A stretch of 64,000 nucleotides of DNA from Clostridium magnum DSM 2767 (GTDB lineage Bacteria > Bacillota > Clostridia > Clostridiales > Clostridiaceae): NCBI RefSeq assembly GCF_001623875.1, contig NZ_LWAE01000006.1, forward strand, positions 248,001-312,000, given 5' to 3'. The notes beneath the pieces are model-generated. The model saw only the letters and a program-made list of their open reading frames with translations. It searched no databases and was not told the origin of the DNA. Made by a program: the position numbers and the translations under genes. Shown one piece after another: positions 51,580 through 60,469 of the stretch. Each line of letters starts with the position of its first letter. The stretch's first letter is position 1.

Positions 51580-52581
51580 TTGAATCCATTAATATCAGTT
51601 ATAATGCCTGTTTATAACGTTGAAAAATATATATGTAGATCTATTGAAAGTGTTATGACTCAAACATTAACCAATATTGAAATAATCATTGTTGACGATT
51701 GTGGAAATGATAGGTCAATACCAATGGTACAAGGTTATCTAAAAAAAGATAATAGAATTAGAATTATAAGACATGATATCAATCAAGGATTAGGGCAAGC
51801 AAGAAATACTGGCATAGAGAATTCAAAAGGTAAATATATATTTTTTTTAGATAGTGATGATTGGATAGAAAAAAATACATTAGAGATAATGTACAACATG
51901 TGCATAGAAACACAATCTCAAATTGTAGAGTGTGGGTCAAAGTTAGTATATGACAATGGAAATACTAATAGCTTTTTATCTAATAATTTAGGTACAAAGG
52001 ATAGATGTGAAGCACTAGCTTTAATGTCTGAACATAAAATTGGTTTTATGGCATGGGACAAGTTGTATGATGCTGAATTTATAAAAAGCAAGAATTTAAA
52101 GTTTCCTAAAATACTTCATGAAGACATAAATTTTGCTATACAATGTGCTTATTATGCAAATAAAATAGTTGTAATTCCAAATGAATTATATAATTATTAT
52201 CAAAGAGATAACTCCATCTCAAACACAACTATAACATCAAAGCATTTGGATTCTTATTTTGAAGTAATAAATAACTTAAGTACTTTTGCTAAGGAAGTGG
52301 ATTTGTATTCACAAAACCCTGAGATTATAGAAAAATTATTTAATAGTATTACAAATTGGTTACTGGATAACCTTTTGAAATTTTATTCAGGAGAAGGAAA
52401 TTCTATAGAAAAGAAACAAAATGTTATTAAATCCTTAAGCAAATACTCAAATAATGAATTCTTTGTGAATAGTATGTTAAACTTTTTATTAAACAATATT
52501 ATTTATGAGAAAAGTAAATTGAATAAAAAAAATGTGAAGAATACATTAAAAACTTTATTTCGTAGGTTTGTAAAAATATAA
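51580..52581 (+). CDS. GT2 family glycosyltransferase
   Basis: A 333-residue GT-A enzyme of family 2. PLISVIMPVYNVEKYICRSIESV opens the nucleotide-sugar fold, IIIVDDCGNDRS and GLGQARNTGIENSKG follow, and FLDSDDW carries the DxD metal motif. HEDINFAIQCAYYANK is the acceptor-side motif. The start is TTG after GGAGGGAG. The C-terminal 60 residues are basic and hydrophobic, fitting peripheral membrane binding. It probably adds one sugar to the lipid-linked glycan; donor and acceptor cannot be assigned. Confidence 0.85.
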   Translation: MNPLISVIMPVYNVEKYICRSIESVMTQTLTNIEIIIVDDCGNDRSIPMVQGYLKKDNRIRIIRHDINQGLGQARNTGIENSKGKYIFFLDSDDWIEKNTLEIMYNMCIETQSQIVECGSKLVYDNGNTNSFLSNNLGTKDRCEALALMSEHKIGFMAWDKLYDAEFIKSKNLKFPKILHEDINFAIQCAYYANKIVVIPNELYNYYQRDNSISNTTITSKHLDSYFEVINNLSTFAKEVDLYSQNPEIIEKLFNSITNWLLDNLLKFYSGEGNSIEKKQNVIKSLSKYSNNEFFVNSMLNFLLNNIIYEKSKLNKKNVKNTLKTLFRRFVKI

Positions 52582-52634
52582 TCATGCTATAGAATTAATA
52601 TTATATAGAAAGTTTAAGCAATGAGGTAATAATT

Positions 52635-54947
52635 ATGAAAATTGCATTTATTGATCATTCGTTTCATATGAAGACACTTTCTTCAAATTTTTTTGTAGAA
52701 ATTTTAAAGAATAAAGGGATTAATGTAGAGTGTTTGTGGGATGACTCATGGAGAGGTGGAAAACCAGTAGTACTAGATGATATTGTTGATAAATATGATG
52801 CTTTTATTTTTTGGCAGCAATCTGCATTTTCATCAAAGCCATTGTATAAGTACAATTCAAATATTACATTTATACCAATGTTAGATAACTTTGGGTCAGA
52901 TAAAGAATTGCAACATAGTAGGAATTTTTGGAAGGATTATGCTGGAACGAAAACGCTATGTTTTTCAAAGGCTTTAGATAATGCATGCTTGTCTCATGGT
53001 TTAGCTAGCAAGCATGTAATGTACTATCCTGATCCTAAGGATTATGTAGTAAATAATTGCTTTGATGATATTAGGGGGTTTTTTTGGGAAAGGACGCCTG
53101 ACCAAATAAGTTGGGATGTAATAAAAAATTACATTATTAAAGAGGATTTTAAGTCCATCCATATACATGCTGCTTGTGACCCAGGAAGTAAAGGTAAGGT
53201 AATAAGTAAGAAAGATATATTGGATTATAACATAACTACTTCAAAATGGTTTGAAAGTAGGAAAGAATATAATGAATTATTACGTCAATACCAAGTTTAC
53301 TTTGCTCCAAGAAAATCCGAAGGTATCGGATTATCTTACTTGGAAGCAATGGCTATGGGAAAGTGTATAGTAGCACCTAATTATGGTACTATGAATGATT
53401 ATATATTAAATGGTATAAATGGAGTTTTATACGAGTTAAATGTTAAGGAAAAAATAGATTTCAGCCAAAGTAGGGTAACTGAAATATGTAAGATGGCAAG
53501 GGAATCTGTTGAAATAGGATTTAAGAACTGGAAATCAAAAGAAGATGAGATAATTGACTTTATTGTTTCAAAGCCTAAGGATATATATAAAGGATACTAT
53601 GGGGTTCATATAAATTTTGAGAACTTGAACAAAGAGTTGTCTGGAAATAATAATGACGGTGTTGGCGTTTCAAATTTGCAAGACGATATTTTATTGAAAG
53701 TTAAAAAGCGTATACACGCTAGTAAACTTAAGCCATTGATATATCCAATAGTAAAAAAATTAAGAAAAATAAAGAACAGTAACCTTGAAGGTAGTGAGTC
53801 AAATAAAGCAAAAGAAATAAAGGAAGTATTATTAAAGGAACCTAGATTAGAAACATCAACAGTGTGCTCCAAGCGCTTAAGAGCAGATGATAGTGAAGGT
53901 GAGATTTTAAAAGAAGGCGGATTAAGGCTGAAAGGAATCTATAAAAATTCGAAAGAAGGCAAGCCGTTAGTTACTATAATTACAGTTGTCTATAATTGTG
54001 TTGAAAAAATAGAAAGAGCAATTCAGTCAGTTATTAATCAAACATATGATAATATTGAATATATAATTGTTGATGGTGGGAGTACAGATGGGACATTAGA
54101 AAAAATAAGCAAGTATGAAGACAAAATTGATTATTATTTATCACAGAGTGATAAGGGCATATATGATGCAATGAACAAGGGACTATCACTATCTGTTGGC
54201 GATTACATTGGTATAGTGAATGCAGATGACAAGTTTTATGATAATTCTATTGAGATATGTGTAAACAAGATATTAGAAGAAGATGCTGATTATTGCGCTG
54301 GAGAAGATTATTGTGTGGATGAAAACGGAAATTTTATAGGAATATTTAAGGTTGCATTTCTAGATGAGAGATCTCTTGTGGCTCAACATCCTTGTAACCA
54401 CGGTTCTATGCTTATTGGTAAACATGTGTATGATAAGGTAGGCGGCTACGATCTAAAATATAAAATAGGTGCAGATTATAAACTTCAACTTCATATAGTA
54501 ACAGACAAGAATTTTAGGGGATGTGCGATTTATAGTCCTGTACATTATTTTGAGATGGCAGGGGTATCCAGCCAGCAAAGAAGTAAGGCACTTGAGGATG
54601 TACAAAATATTATCTTGGAGTTTTTGCCTAATGTTGAAAAAAGATGCATATATTCTTTAGTTTACTTTATGCATGAAAATCATTGGAACGAAAATATATG
54701 TAGTGACTTAGAAAATTTAATTGAAAGTCAGGTATTTAATGAAAAACAAGTAAAATTCTTATTGCATAAAATGAGAGAAAAAGGTTATATGGGTAAGTGT
54801 ATGGAGACTGTCAGTGAATCTTTTAATGAAAAAATTGATTATAAAAGATATATTGAATCATTAAGTTTAAAAAAGATAATAAAATATTTAGCTCCTTATG
54901 GGGTAGTTAATATGTATAAAAATTACAAATATAAAGATAAAAGTTAG
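52635..54947 (+). CDS. Dual glycosyltransferase: GT4-like N-terminal and GT2 C-terminal halves
   Basis: A 770-residue two-domain enzyme. Residues 1-310 are GT-B-like: MKIAFIDHSFH at the start and an EX7E motif in SEGIGLSYLEAMAMGKCIV. A charged linker spans about 330-430. Residues about 440-660 are a complete GT2 domain: VTIITVVYNCVEKIERAIQSV, YIIVDGGSTDGT, DKGIYDAMNKGL and NADDKF carrying DxD. The C-terminal tail (YLAPYGVVNMYKNYKYK) matches the tail of the 49685 protein. Such fusions usually add two successive sugars. The start follows GAGGTAA. Confidence 0.85.
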   Translation: MKIAFIDHSFHMKTLSSNFFVEILKNKGINVECLWDDSWRGGKPVVLDDIVDKYDAFIFWQQSAFSSKPLYKYNSNITFIPMLDNFGSDKELQHSRNFWKDYAGTKTLCFSKALDNACLSHGLASKHVMYYPDPKDYVVNNCFDDIRGFFWERTPDQISWDVIKNYIIKEDFKSIHIHAACDPGSKGKVISKKDILDYNITTSKWFESRKEYNELLRQYQVYFAPRKSEGIGLSYLEAMAMGKCIVAPNYGTMNDYILNGINGVLYELNVKEKIDFSQSRVTEICKMARESVEIGFKNWKSKEDEIIDFIVSKPKDIYKGYYGVHINFENLNKELSGNNNDGVGVSNLQDDILLKVKKRIHASKLKPLIYPIVKKLRKIKNSNLEGSESNKAKEIKEVLLKEPRLETSTVCSKRLRADDSEGEILKEGGLRLKGIYKNSKEGKPLVTIITVVYNCVEKIERAIQSVINQTYDNIEYIIVDGGSTDGTLEKISKYEDKIDYYLSQSDKGIYDAMNKGLSLSVGDYIGIVNADDKFYDNSIEICVNKILEEDADYCAGEDYCVDENGNFIGIFKVAFLDERSLVAQHPCNHGSMLIGKHVYDKVGGYDLKYKIGADYKLQLHIVTDKNFRGCAIYSPVHYFEMAGVSSQQRSKALEDVQNIILEFLPNVEKRCIYSLVYFMHENHWNENICSDLENLIESQVFNEKQVKFLLHKMREKGYMGKCMETVSESFNEKIDYKRYIESLSLKKIIKYLAPYGVVNMYKNYKYKDKS

Positions 54948-55031
54948 CTATTTAAAAATGAAATTATTTATAGAAGTTATCCTAAAGAGATAACAAGTAA
55001 TTAAATTTCATAGAAAATCAAGGTGTATAAA

Positions 55032-55883
55032 ATGAAAATATCGATAATAACTCCTTCATATAATCAAGGAAAATATATTGAAGAAACTATTAAGAGTGTT
55101 AATATCCAAAACTATAAAGATATTGAACATATCGTGGTTGATGGCAAATCATCAGATAATACAATAGAAATATTAGAAAGATATGAAAAAAATATAAAGT
55201 ATGTTTCGGAGAAAGATACTGGACAAGCTAATGCCGTTAATAAGGGAATTAAAATGGCTAGTGGTGATATAATTGGGTGGTTAAATTCTGATGATTTATA
55301 TATGCCAAATACAATATCAAAAGTTATGGAATATTTTAAAAAAAATCCAAAATGTGACATATTATATGCCAATGCCCATTTCGTCGATGTAAATGGTACT
55401 ATTATAGGGAAATATCCTACTGAAAGATTCGATTACAAGAGGCTTGCTGATAGATGCTATATTTGCCAGCCATCGGTTTTTTTTAGAAAAAAAGCAATAG
55501 AGGATATTGGATATTTAGATGAATCTCTTCACTTATGCTTAGACTATGAATTATGGATGAGAATAGGAAAGAAATATAGATTTTATTATATAGACGATTA
55601 TTTATCCTGTTCAAGAATGTATCAAGAGAATAAGACTTTGAGCAGAAGCGATGAAATGTATGAAGAGGCACATTCTATATTAAAGAAGTACTATGGGTAT
55701 GTCCCTTTAAGCTGGGTAAAGGCTAAAATTTTTAATGATAATCCAAGTTATAATAATACCAAAATAATATATGAGTCATTAAAATGTTTTATTAAGAATA
55801 ATTACTGTAGACCTGATATAATTATAAATGATTTTGTAAAAGCATTAATTTTACAAATACAAGGTAAAGTACGATGGAGATAG
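55032..55883 (+). CDS. GT2 family glycosyltransferase
   Basis: A 283-residue GT2 enzyme related to the GT2 half of the previous gene: ISIITPSYNQGKYIEETI, HIVVDGKSSDNTIEIL, DTGQANAVNKGI and WLNSDDLY carrying DxD, then QPSVFFRKKAIEDIGYLDESLHLCLDYELWMR. A GTG at 55023 overlaps the AAGGTG ribosome site, so ATG 55032 is used. Its end overlaps or abuts the gmd leader, indicating a continuous operon. The specific sugar is unknown; a deoxy-sugar transfer is plausible given gmd and fcl next door. Confidence 0.85.
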   Translation: MKISIITPSYNQGKYIEETIKSVNIQNYKDIEHIVVDGKSSDNTIEILERYEKNIKYVSEKDTGQANAVNKGIKMASGDIIGWLNSDDLYMPNTISKVMEYFKKNPKCDILYANAHFVDVNGTIIGKYPTERFDYKRLADRCYICQPSVFFRKKAIEDIGYLDESLHLCLDYELWMRIGKKYRFYYIDDYLSCSRMYQENKTLSRSDEMYEEAHSILKKYYGYVPLSWVKAKIFNDNPSYNNTKIIYESLKCFIKNNYCRPDIIINDFVKALILQIQGKVRWR

Positions 55884-55894
55884 GAGGAACTAAA

Positions 55895-56974
55895 GTGAAA
55901 AAAGCATTAATAACAGGAATAACAGGGCAAGATGGTTCATATCTTGCTGAACTATTAATTGAAAAGGGTTATGAGGTACATGGAATTATTAGAAGAAGTT
56001 CTTCATTTAATACTGGCAGAATAGAACATCTTTACATAGATGAATTAATTGATGACATGCATAAAGAAAGAAAAATATATCTTCATTATGGCGATATGAC
56101 AGATTCAGCAAACGTAATATCACTTATACAAAAAATTCAACCTGATGAAATTTATAATTTAGCAGCTCAGTCTCATGTTAAGGTATCTTTTGAAACACCT
56201 GAGTATACCGCTAATACAGATGGGATAGGTACATTGCGTATACTTGAAGCTGTACGTCTTTTAGGGTTAACAGATAAGACTCGTATTTACCAAGCATCAA
56301 CCTCTGAACTTTATGGTAAAGTTCAAGAAGTACCTCAGAAAGAAACAACTCCATTTTATCCAAGAAGTCCATATGGCGTGGCAAAAATGTATGGCTTTTG
56401 GATTGTGAAGAATTATAGGGAGTCTTATGATATGTTTGCAGTAAATGGTATTCTTTTTAATCACGAGTCACCAAGAAGAGGGGAAACTTTTGTAACTAGA
56501 AAAATTACACTAGCAGCAGCAAGAATTGCACAAGGAACGCAGCAAAAGCTTTATCTTGGGAATCTTAATGCACAACGTGACTGGGGACACGCGAGGGATT
56601 ACGTTGAATGCATGTGGTTAATGTTACAGAATAAAACACCAGAAGATTTTGTTATTGCTACAGGTGAAATGCATACAGTAAGAGAATTTTGTGATCTTGC
56701 ATTTAAAGAAGTTGGAATCGAACTAGAGTGGATAGGAAATGGAATAGAAGAAAAAGGGGTAAATAAAAGAACAGGAAAAGTTATTATAGAAGTAGATCCT
56801 AAATATTTTAGACCTGCTGAAGTAGAACAATTATTAGGTGATCCTACTAAAGCAAAAGAAATGTTAGGTTGGAATCCTACACAGACAAGCTTTGAAAATC
56901 TAGTAAAAGAAATGGTACAGTCAGATATGGATTTAGTAGAAAAAGAAGAAAGAATTAGAAAAGTATTTGACTAA
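55895..56974 (+). CDS. gmd: GDP-mannose 4,6-dehydratase
   Basis: A 359-residue extended SDR converting GDP-mannose to GDP-4-keto-6-deoxymannose. KALITGITGQDGSYLAELL is the NADP-binding start; ASTSELYGK, the YPRSPYGVAKMYGFW segment with the catalytic Tyr/Lys, and NHESPRRGETFVTRK are diagnostic. An ATG at 55874 would lie upstream of the ATAGGAGG ribosome site, so the GTG at 55895 is chosen. It takes GDP-mannose from ManC and hands its product to Fcl, encoded 24 bp downstream. Confidence 0.95.
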   Translation: MKKALITGITGQDGSYLAELLIEKGYEVHGIIRRSSSFNTGRIEHLYIDELIDDMHKERKIYLHYGDMTDSANVISLIQKIQPDEIYNLAAQSHVKVSFETPEYTANTDGIGTLRILEAVRLLGLTDKTRIYQASTSELYGKVQEVPQKETTPFYPRSPYGVAKMYGFWIVKNYRESYDMFAVNGILFNHESPRRGETFVTRKITLAAARIAQGTQQKLYLGNLNAQRDWGHARDYVECMWLMLQNKTPEDFVIATGEMHTVREFCDLAFKEVGIELEWIGNGIEEKGVNKRTGKVIIEVDPKYFRPAEVEQLLGDPTKAKEMLGWNPTQTSFENLVKEMVQSDMDLVEKEERIRKVFD

Positions 56975-56998
56975 TCTTTTATTTAAGGGGGGATTATT

Positions 56999-57925
56999 AT
57001 GGATAAGGAAAGTAAAGTATATGTAGCGGGCCATAATGGAATGGTTGGATCCGCCATTGTTAGACGACTTGAAATAGATGGCTATAAAAATATAATTTTT
57101 AAATCTTCTAAGGAATTAGATTTGAGAAGACAATTAGAAGCAGAAAACTTTTTTCAAGCTGAAAAGCCAGAATATGTTTTTTTAGCAGCTGCAAAAGTTG
57201 GTGGAATACATGCAAATAATAGTTATCCTGCTGATTTTATTTACGATAATCTTATGATTGAAGCTAATATAATTCGAAGTGCATTCGAGAATAAAACAAA
57301 AAAACTGCTTTTTTTAGGAAGTTCCTGTATATATCCTCGTATGGCAGAACAACCAATAAAGGAAGAATATCTACTTGGAGGGTATCTTGAAAAGACTAAT
57401 GAAGCATATGCACTTGCAAAGATATCAGGATTAAAAATGTGTGAGTATTATAATGCACAGTATGGAACTAATTTTATAAGCGCCATGCCGACTAACCTTT
57501 ATGGCCCTAATGATAACTATGATTTAAATAATTCTCATGTACTACCTGCGCTTATAAGGAAGTTCCATGAAGCTAAGGTATCAAATTTAGAAGAGGTAGT
57601 TATGTGGGGAACTGGAACACCTAGGCGTGAATTTTTACATGTTGACGACCTGGCAGATGCTTGTATTTATTTAATGTTAAATTATGAGGGGAATGAAACT
57701 GTAAATGTTGGTGTTGGAGAAGATATTTCTATAAAAGATCTTGCAATTATGGTAGCTGATATAGTTGGGTTTAAAGGTACAATTAAACACGATTTAACTA
57801 AACCTGATGGGACTCCAAGAAAGTTATTAGATGTGTCAAAAATAGGGAAAATTGGCTGGAAAGCTAAAATTGGTCTTACAGATGGAATAAAAATGACTTA
57901 TGAGGATTATTGTAAGAGATACTAG
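56999..57925 (+). CDS. fcl: GDP-L-fucose synthase
   Basis: A 308-residue epimerase/reductase making GDP-L-fucose from GDP-4-keto-6-deoxymannose with NADPH. VYVAGHNGMVGSAIVRRL, AAAKVGGIHANN, LGSSCIYPRMA, NEAYALAKISG with the catalytic Tyr/Lys, and TNLYGPNDNYDLNNSHVLPAL are family signatures. With ManC and Gmd it completes the route to GDP-fucose, so the glycan very probably contains L-fucose. GGGGGGA precedes the ATG. A 180-bp gap follows before the next glycosyltransferase. Confidence 0.95.
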   Translation: MDKESKVYVAGHNGMVGSAIVRRLEIDGYKNIIFKSSKELDLRRQLEAENFFQAEKPEYVFLAAAKVGGIHANNSYPADFIYDNLMIEANIIRSAFENKTKKLLFLGSSCIYPRMAEQPIKEEYLLGGYLEKTNEAYALAKISGLKMCEYYNAQYGTNFISAMPTNLYGPNDNYDLNNSHVLPALIRKFHEAKVSNLEEVVMWGTGTPRREFLHVDDLADACIYLMLNYEGNETVNVGVGEDISIKDLAIMVADIVGFKGTIKHDLTKPDGTPRKLLDVSKIGKIGWKAKIGLTDGIKMTYEDYCKRY

Positions 57926-58105
57926 TATCAGATTACAATATAAAGATTGAATAAAGACATTTATTATTACTTATATATTAATAGATTAATTGAAGTTACT
58001 GCTCAGAATTTTGCATCAAAGTTTAAAGCTGTACGACAAAATGCACTATAAATTAAATAGAAAATAAATTTATAAGAACTTAATAAAGAGTTAGGTGAAA
58101 ATAAC

Positions 58106-59206
58106 ATGAAAATAGCATTTAATGGTCTTATTATCGATGAAAAAAGAGCGGGGATTGGACAATATGGTCATAACTTGATAAATAGCCTGATTAAAAAGAA
58201 AGAAGGTATAGATTATACCTTCTTTTTACAAGAAGATATAAAATTTAGTTATGATAATATAATATATAGAAAAAATTATAATCGTAGCTATGAAAGAATA
58301 TTTGAAGAACAAGTTAGTCTTCCAACTAAATATAATAAATATGATTTAGTGCATTTTATAGATTATAGTAGCCCTATATTACCAATCAAAGTTCCATTTA
58401 TTACAACTATTCATGATTTATCGTTCTATAAATATCCACAGGCATTCACTAGAGGAAGTAGAAAAATAAAAGAATTACTTACACCTATAAGTGTTAAGAG
58501 ATCAGAAATAATTGTAACTATTTCTGAAAGCACTAAAAAGGATATAATATCATATTTTCCTGATGTAGAAGATAAAATTAGAGTTGTTTATCCAGGAAAA
58601 CCTTGTTTTACCAGGGTAGATAATAATTTTCAAATAGATAGTGTTAAAAAAATGTATGGTATAGAGGGAAAATATATACTAGCAGTTGGAACGCTGGAAC
58701 CTAGAAAAAACATAAAGAGCTTAATAAGGGCTTTTAGCATTATAAATAAGGAATTTAAAGATATTAAATTAGTGTTAGTAGGTAAAAAAGGATGGCTTTA
58801 TGATGAAGAATTTAGAGAAATAAAAGATATAGAAATGAATAATAATTTAATATATACTGATTATGTAAGACAAGAACATATGGCTGCTTTATATAGCGGA
58901 GCAGAAGTTTTTGTATATCCTAGTTTTTACGAAGGCTTTGGACTCCCACCTTTAGAAGCCATGAGTTGTGGAGTGCCTGTAGTAGTTTCTAATACTTCAT
59001 CTCTCCCAGAGGTAGTGGCAGATGCTGGCGTTTATTGTGACCCTAATAACGTCAAGAATATTGCGGAATCTGTAATTAGTGTGTTGGGTAGTACGAGTTT
59101 AAAAAAGGAATTAGCTAAAAAAGGAATAATTCAAAGTAATAAATTTAGTTGGGATAAAACTGCAGAAAATATTATTAGTATATATAAAGAAATATTGAAA
59201 TTATAA
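58106..59206 (+). CDS. GT4 family glycosyltransferase
   Basis: A 366-residue GT-B retaining glycosyltransferase. IAFNGLIIDEKRAGIGQYGHNL is the N-terminal glycine-rich loop, TTIHDLSFYKYPQAFTRG is typical of mannosyl/rhamnosyl transferases of family 4, LAVGTLEPRKNIKSLIRAF marks the donor domain, and the EX7E motif is in YEGFGLPPLEAMSCGVPVV. It likely uses GDP-mannose or GDP-fucose made by this locus. A weak AGGTGAAAA ribosome site lies before the ATG. Confidence 0.86.
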   Translation: MKIAFNGLIIDEKRAGIGQYGHNLINSLIKKKEGIDYTFFLQEDIKFSYDNIIYRKNYNRSYERIFEEQVSLPTKYNKYDLVHFIDYSSPILPIKVPFITTIHDLSFYKYPQAFTRGSRKIKELLTPISVKRSEIIVTISESTKKDIISYFPDVEDKIRVVYPGKPCFTRVDNNFQIDSVKKMYGIEGKYILAVGTLEPRKNIKSLIRAFSIINKEFKDIKLVLVGKKGWLYDEEFREIKDIEMNNNLIYTDYVRQEHMAALYSGAEVFVYPSFYEGFGLPPLEAMSCGVPVVVSNTSSLPEVVADAGVYCDPNNVKNIAESVISVLGSTSLKKELAKKGIIQSNKFSWDKTAENIISIYKEILKL

Positions 59207-59329
59207 AAAGCCTAATGTGATTATATTTGATATATTGAAACTATCTATAATTGTATAATAGTTTTCAAATGGTGCTTGGTTTAAAAAAGGTTCTAAAATA
59301 TATACTAGAGAACTTGGGGTGAAATAATA

Positions 59330-60433
59330 ATGAGAGTAGCAATTGTACATGAATGGTTTAGCGGAATAGGTGGATCGGAAAAAGTTGTGAAGGCTTTTCA
59401 TGAGCTTTTTCCTGATGCTCCTGTTTATGTTTTTGTTCATAATAAAAATAATATGCCTGAAGAATATAATAAAATGGATATAAGAACTTCATACCTTCAG
59501 AAAATACCATTTTCAAAAACGAAGTATCAAAAATTATTGCCACTTATGCCTCATGCAGTAGAACAGTATGATTTGTCGGATTATGATCTAGTTATAAGCT
59601 CATCTACTTGTTGTGCTAAAGGAGTTATAACTAAAGCTGATACTTTACATATATGTTATTGCCATACCCCTATGAGATATGGCTGGGATTTATATCACGA
59701 ATACATAAAAGATAAGAGTACTATTATGAAATGGATTATTTCTTCTCAAATGAAGAATATAAGATTATGGGACAAGCTTTCATCAGATAGAGTAGACTGT
59801 TTTTTAGCTAATTCAAATAATGTAGCAAAAAGAATACAGAAAAACTATAGGAGAAATTCCAAGGTAATATATCCTCCGGTGGACACTGATTTTTATACCT
59901 TAAAAGGTGAGTGTGGTGATTATTATCTTATAGTATCAAGGCTTGTAGGATATAAAAGAGTTGATTTAGCCATTGAGGTATTTAATGAACTTAATCTTCC
60001 CCTAGTGATAATTGGTGGCGGTGAAGAGTATAAGAAGTATAAAACTATGGCTAACAGTAATATATCATTTTTAGGTAGGCTTTCTGATGAAGAGATACGT
60101 AATTATTATAGGGAATGTAAAGCGTTTGTTTTCCCAGGAGAAGAGGATTTTGGAATCACACCTGTAGAAGCGCAGGCCTGTGGACGCCCTGTTATAGCCT
60201 ATGGTAAAGGTGGAACCTTAGAAACGGTCATAGAAGGACAGACAGGATTATTTTTTTATAATCAAGATAAGCAATCATTAAAAGAAGCTGTCATAAAAAT
60301 GGAGAAAAGTTATAAAATCTTTGATAGTAAAGTTATAAGAAAAAATGCTTTAAGATTTAGTGTTAATAGATTTAAAAGTGAGATTATGGATTTTGTTACT
60401 GAAAAGGTTATGGAATTTCATAATAAGGTATAA
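59330..60433 (+). CDS. GT4 glycosyltransferase, WbaZ-like mannosyltransferase
   Basis: A 367-residue GT4 of the WbaZ-like group, which mostly transfers mannose. The start RVAIVHEWFSGIGGSEKVV, the CYCHTPMRYGWDLYHEY block, VIYPPVDTDFY, YLIVSRLVGYKRVD and PGEEDFGITPVEAQACGRPVIA (with EX7E) are typical. It is followed 36 bp later by the priming transferase, a common pairing in which the GT4 adds an early sugar. The ATG follows TTGGGGTGAA. Confidence 0.87.
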   Translation: MRVAIVHEWFSGIGGSEKVVKAFHELFPDAPVYVFVHNKNNMPEEYNKMDIRTSYLQKIPFSKTKYQKLLPLMPHAVEQYDLSDYDLVISSSTCCAKGVITKADTLHICYCHTPMRYGWDLYHEYIKDKSTIMKWIISSQMKNIRLWDKLSSDRVDCFLANSNNVAKRIQKNYRRNSKVIYPPVDTDFYTLKGECGDYYLIVSRLVGYKRVDLAIEVFNELNLPLVIIGGGEEYKKYKTMANSNISFLGRLSDEEIRNYYRECKAFVFPGEEDFGITPVEAQACGRPVIAYGKGGTLETVIEGQTGLFFYNQDKQSLKEAVIKMEKSYKIFDSKVIRKNALRFSVNRFKSEIMDFVTEKVMEFHNKV

Positions 60434-60469
60434 ATTAATATGTAATATTATTCGGAAAGAGAGAGAAAT

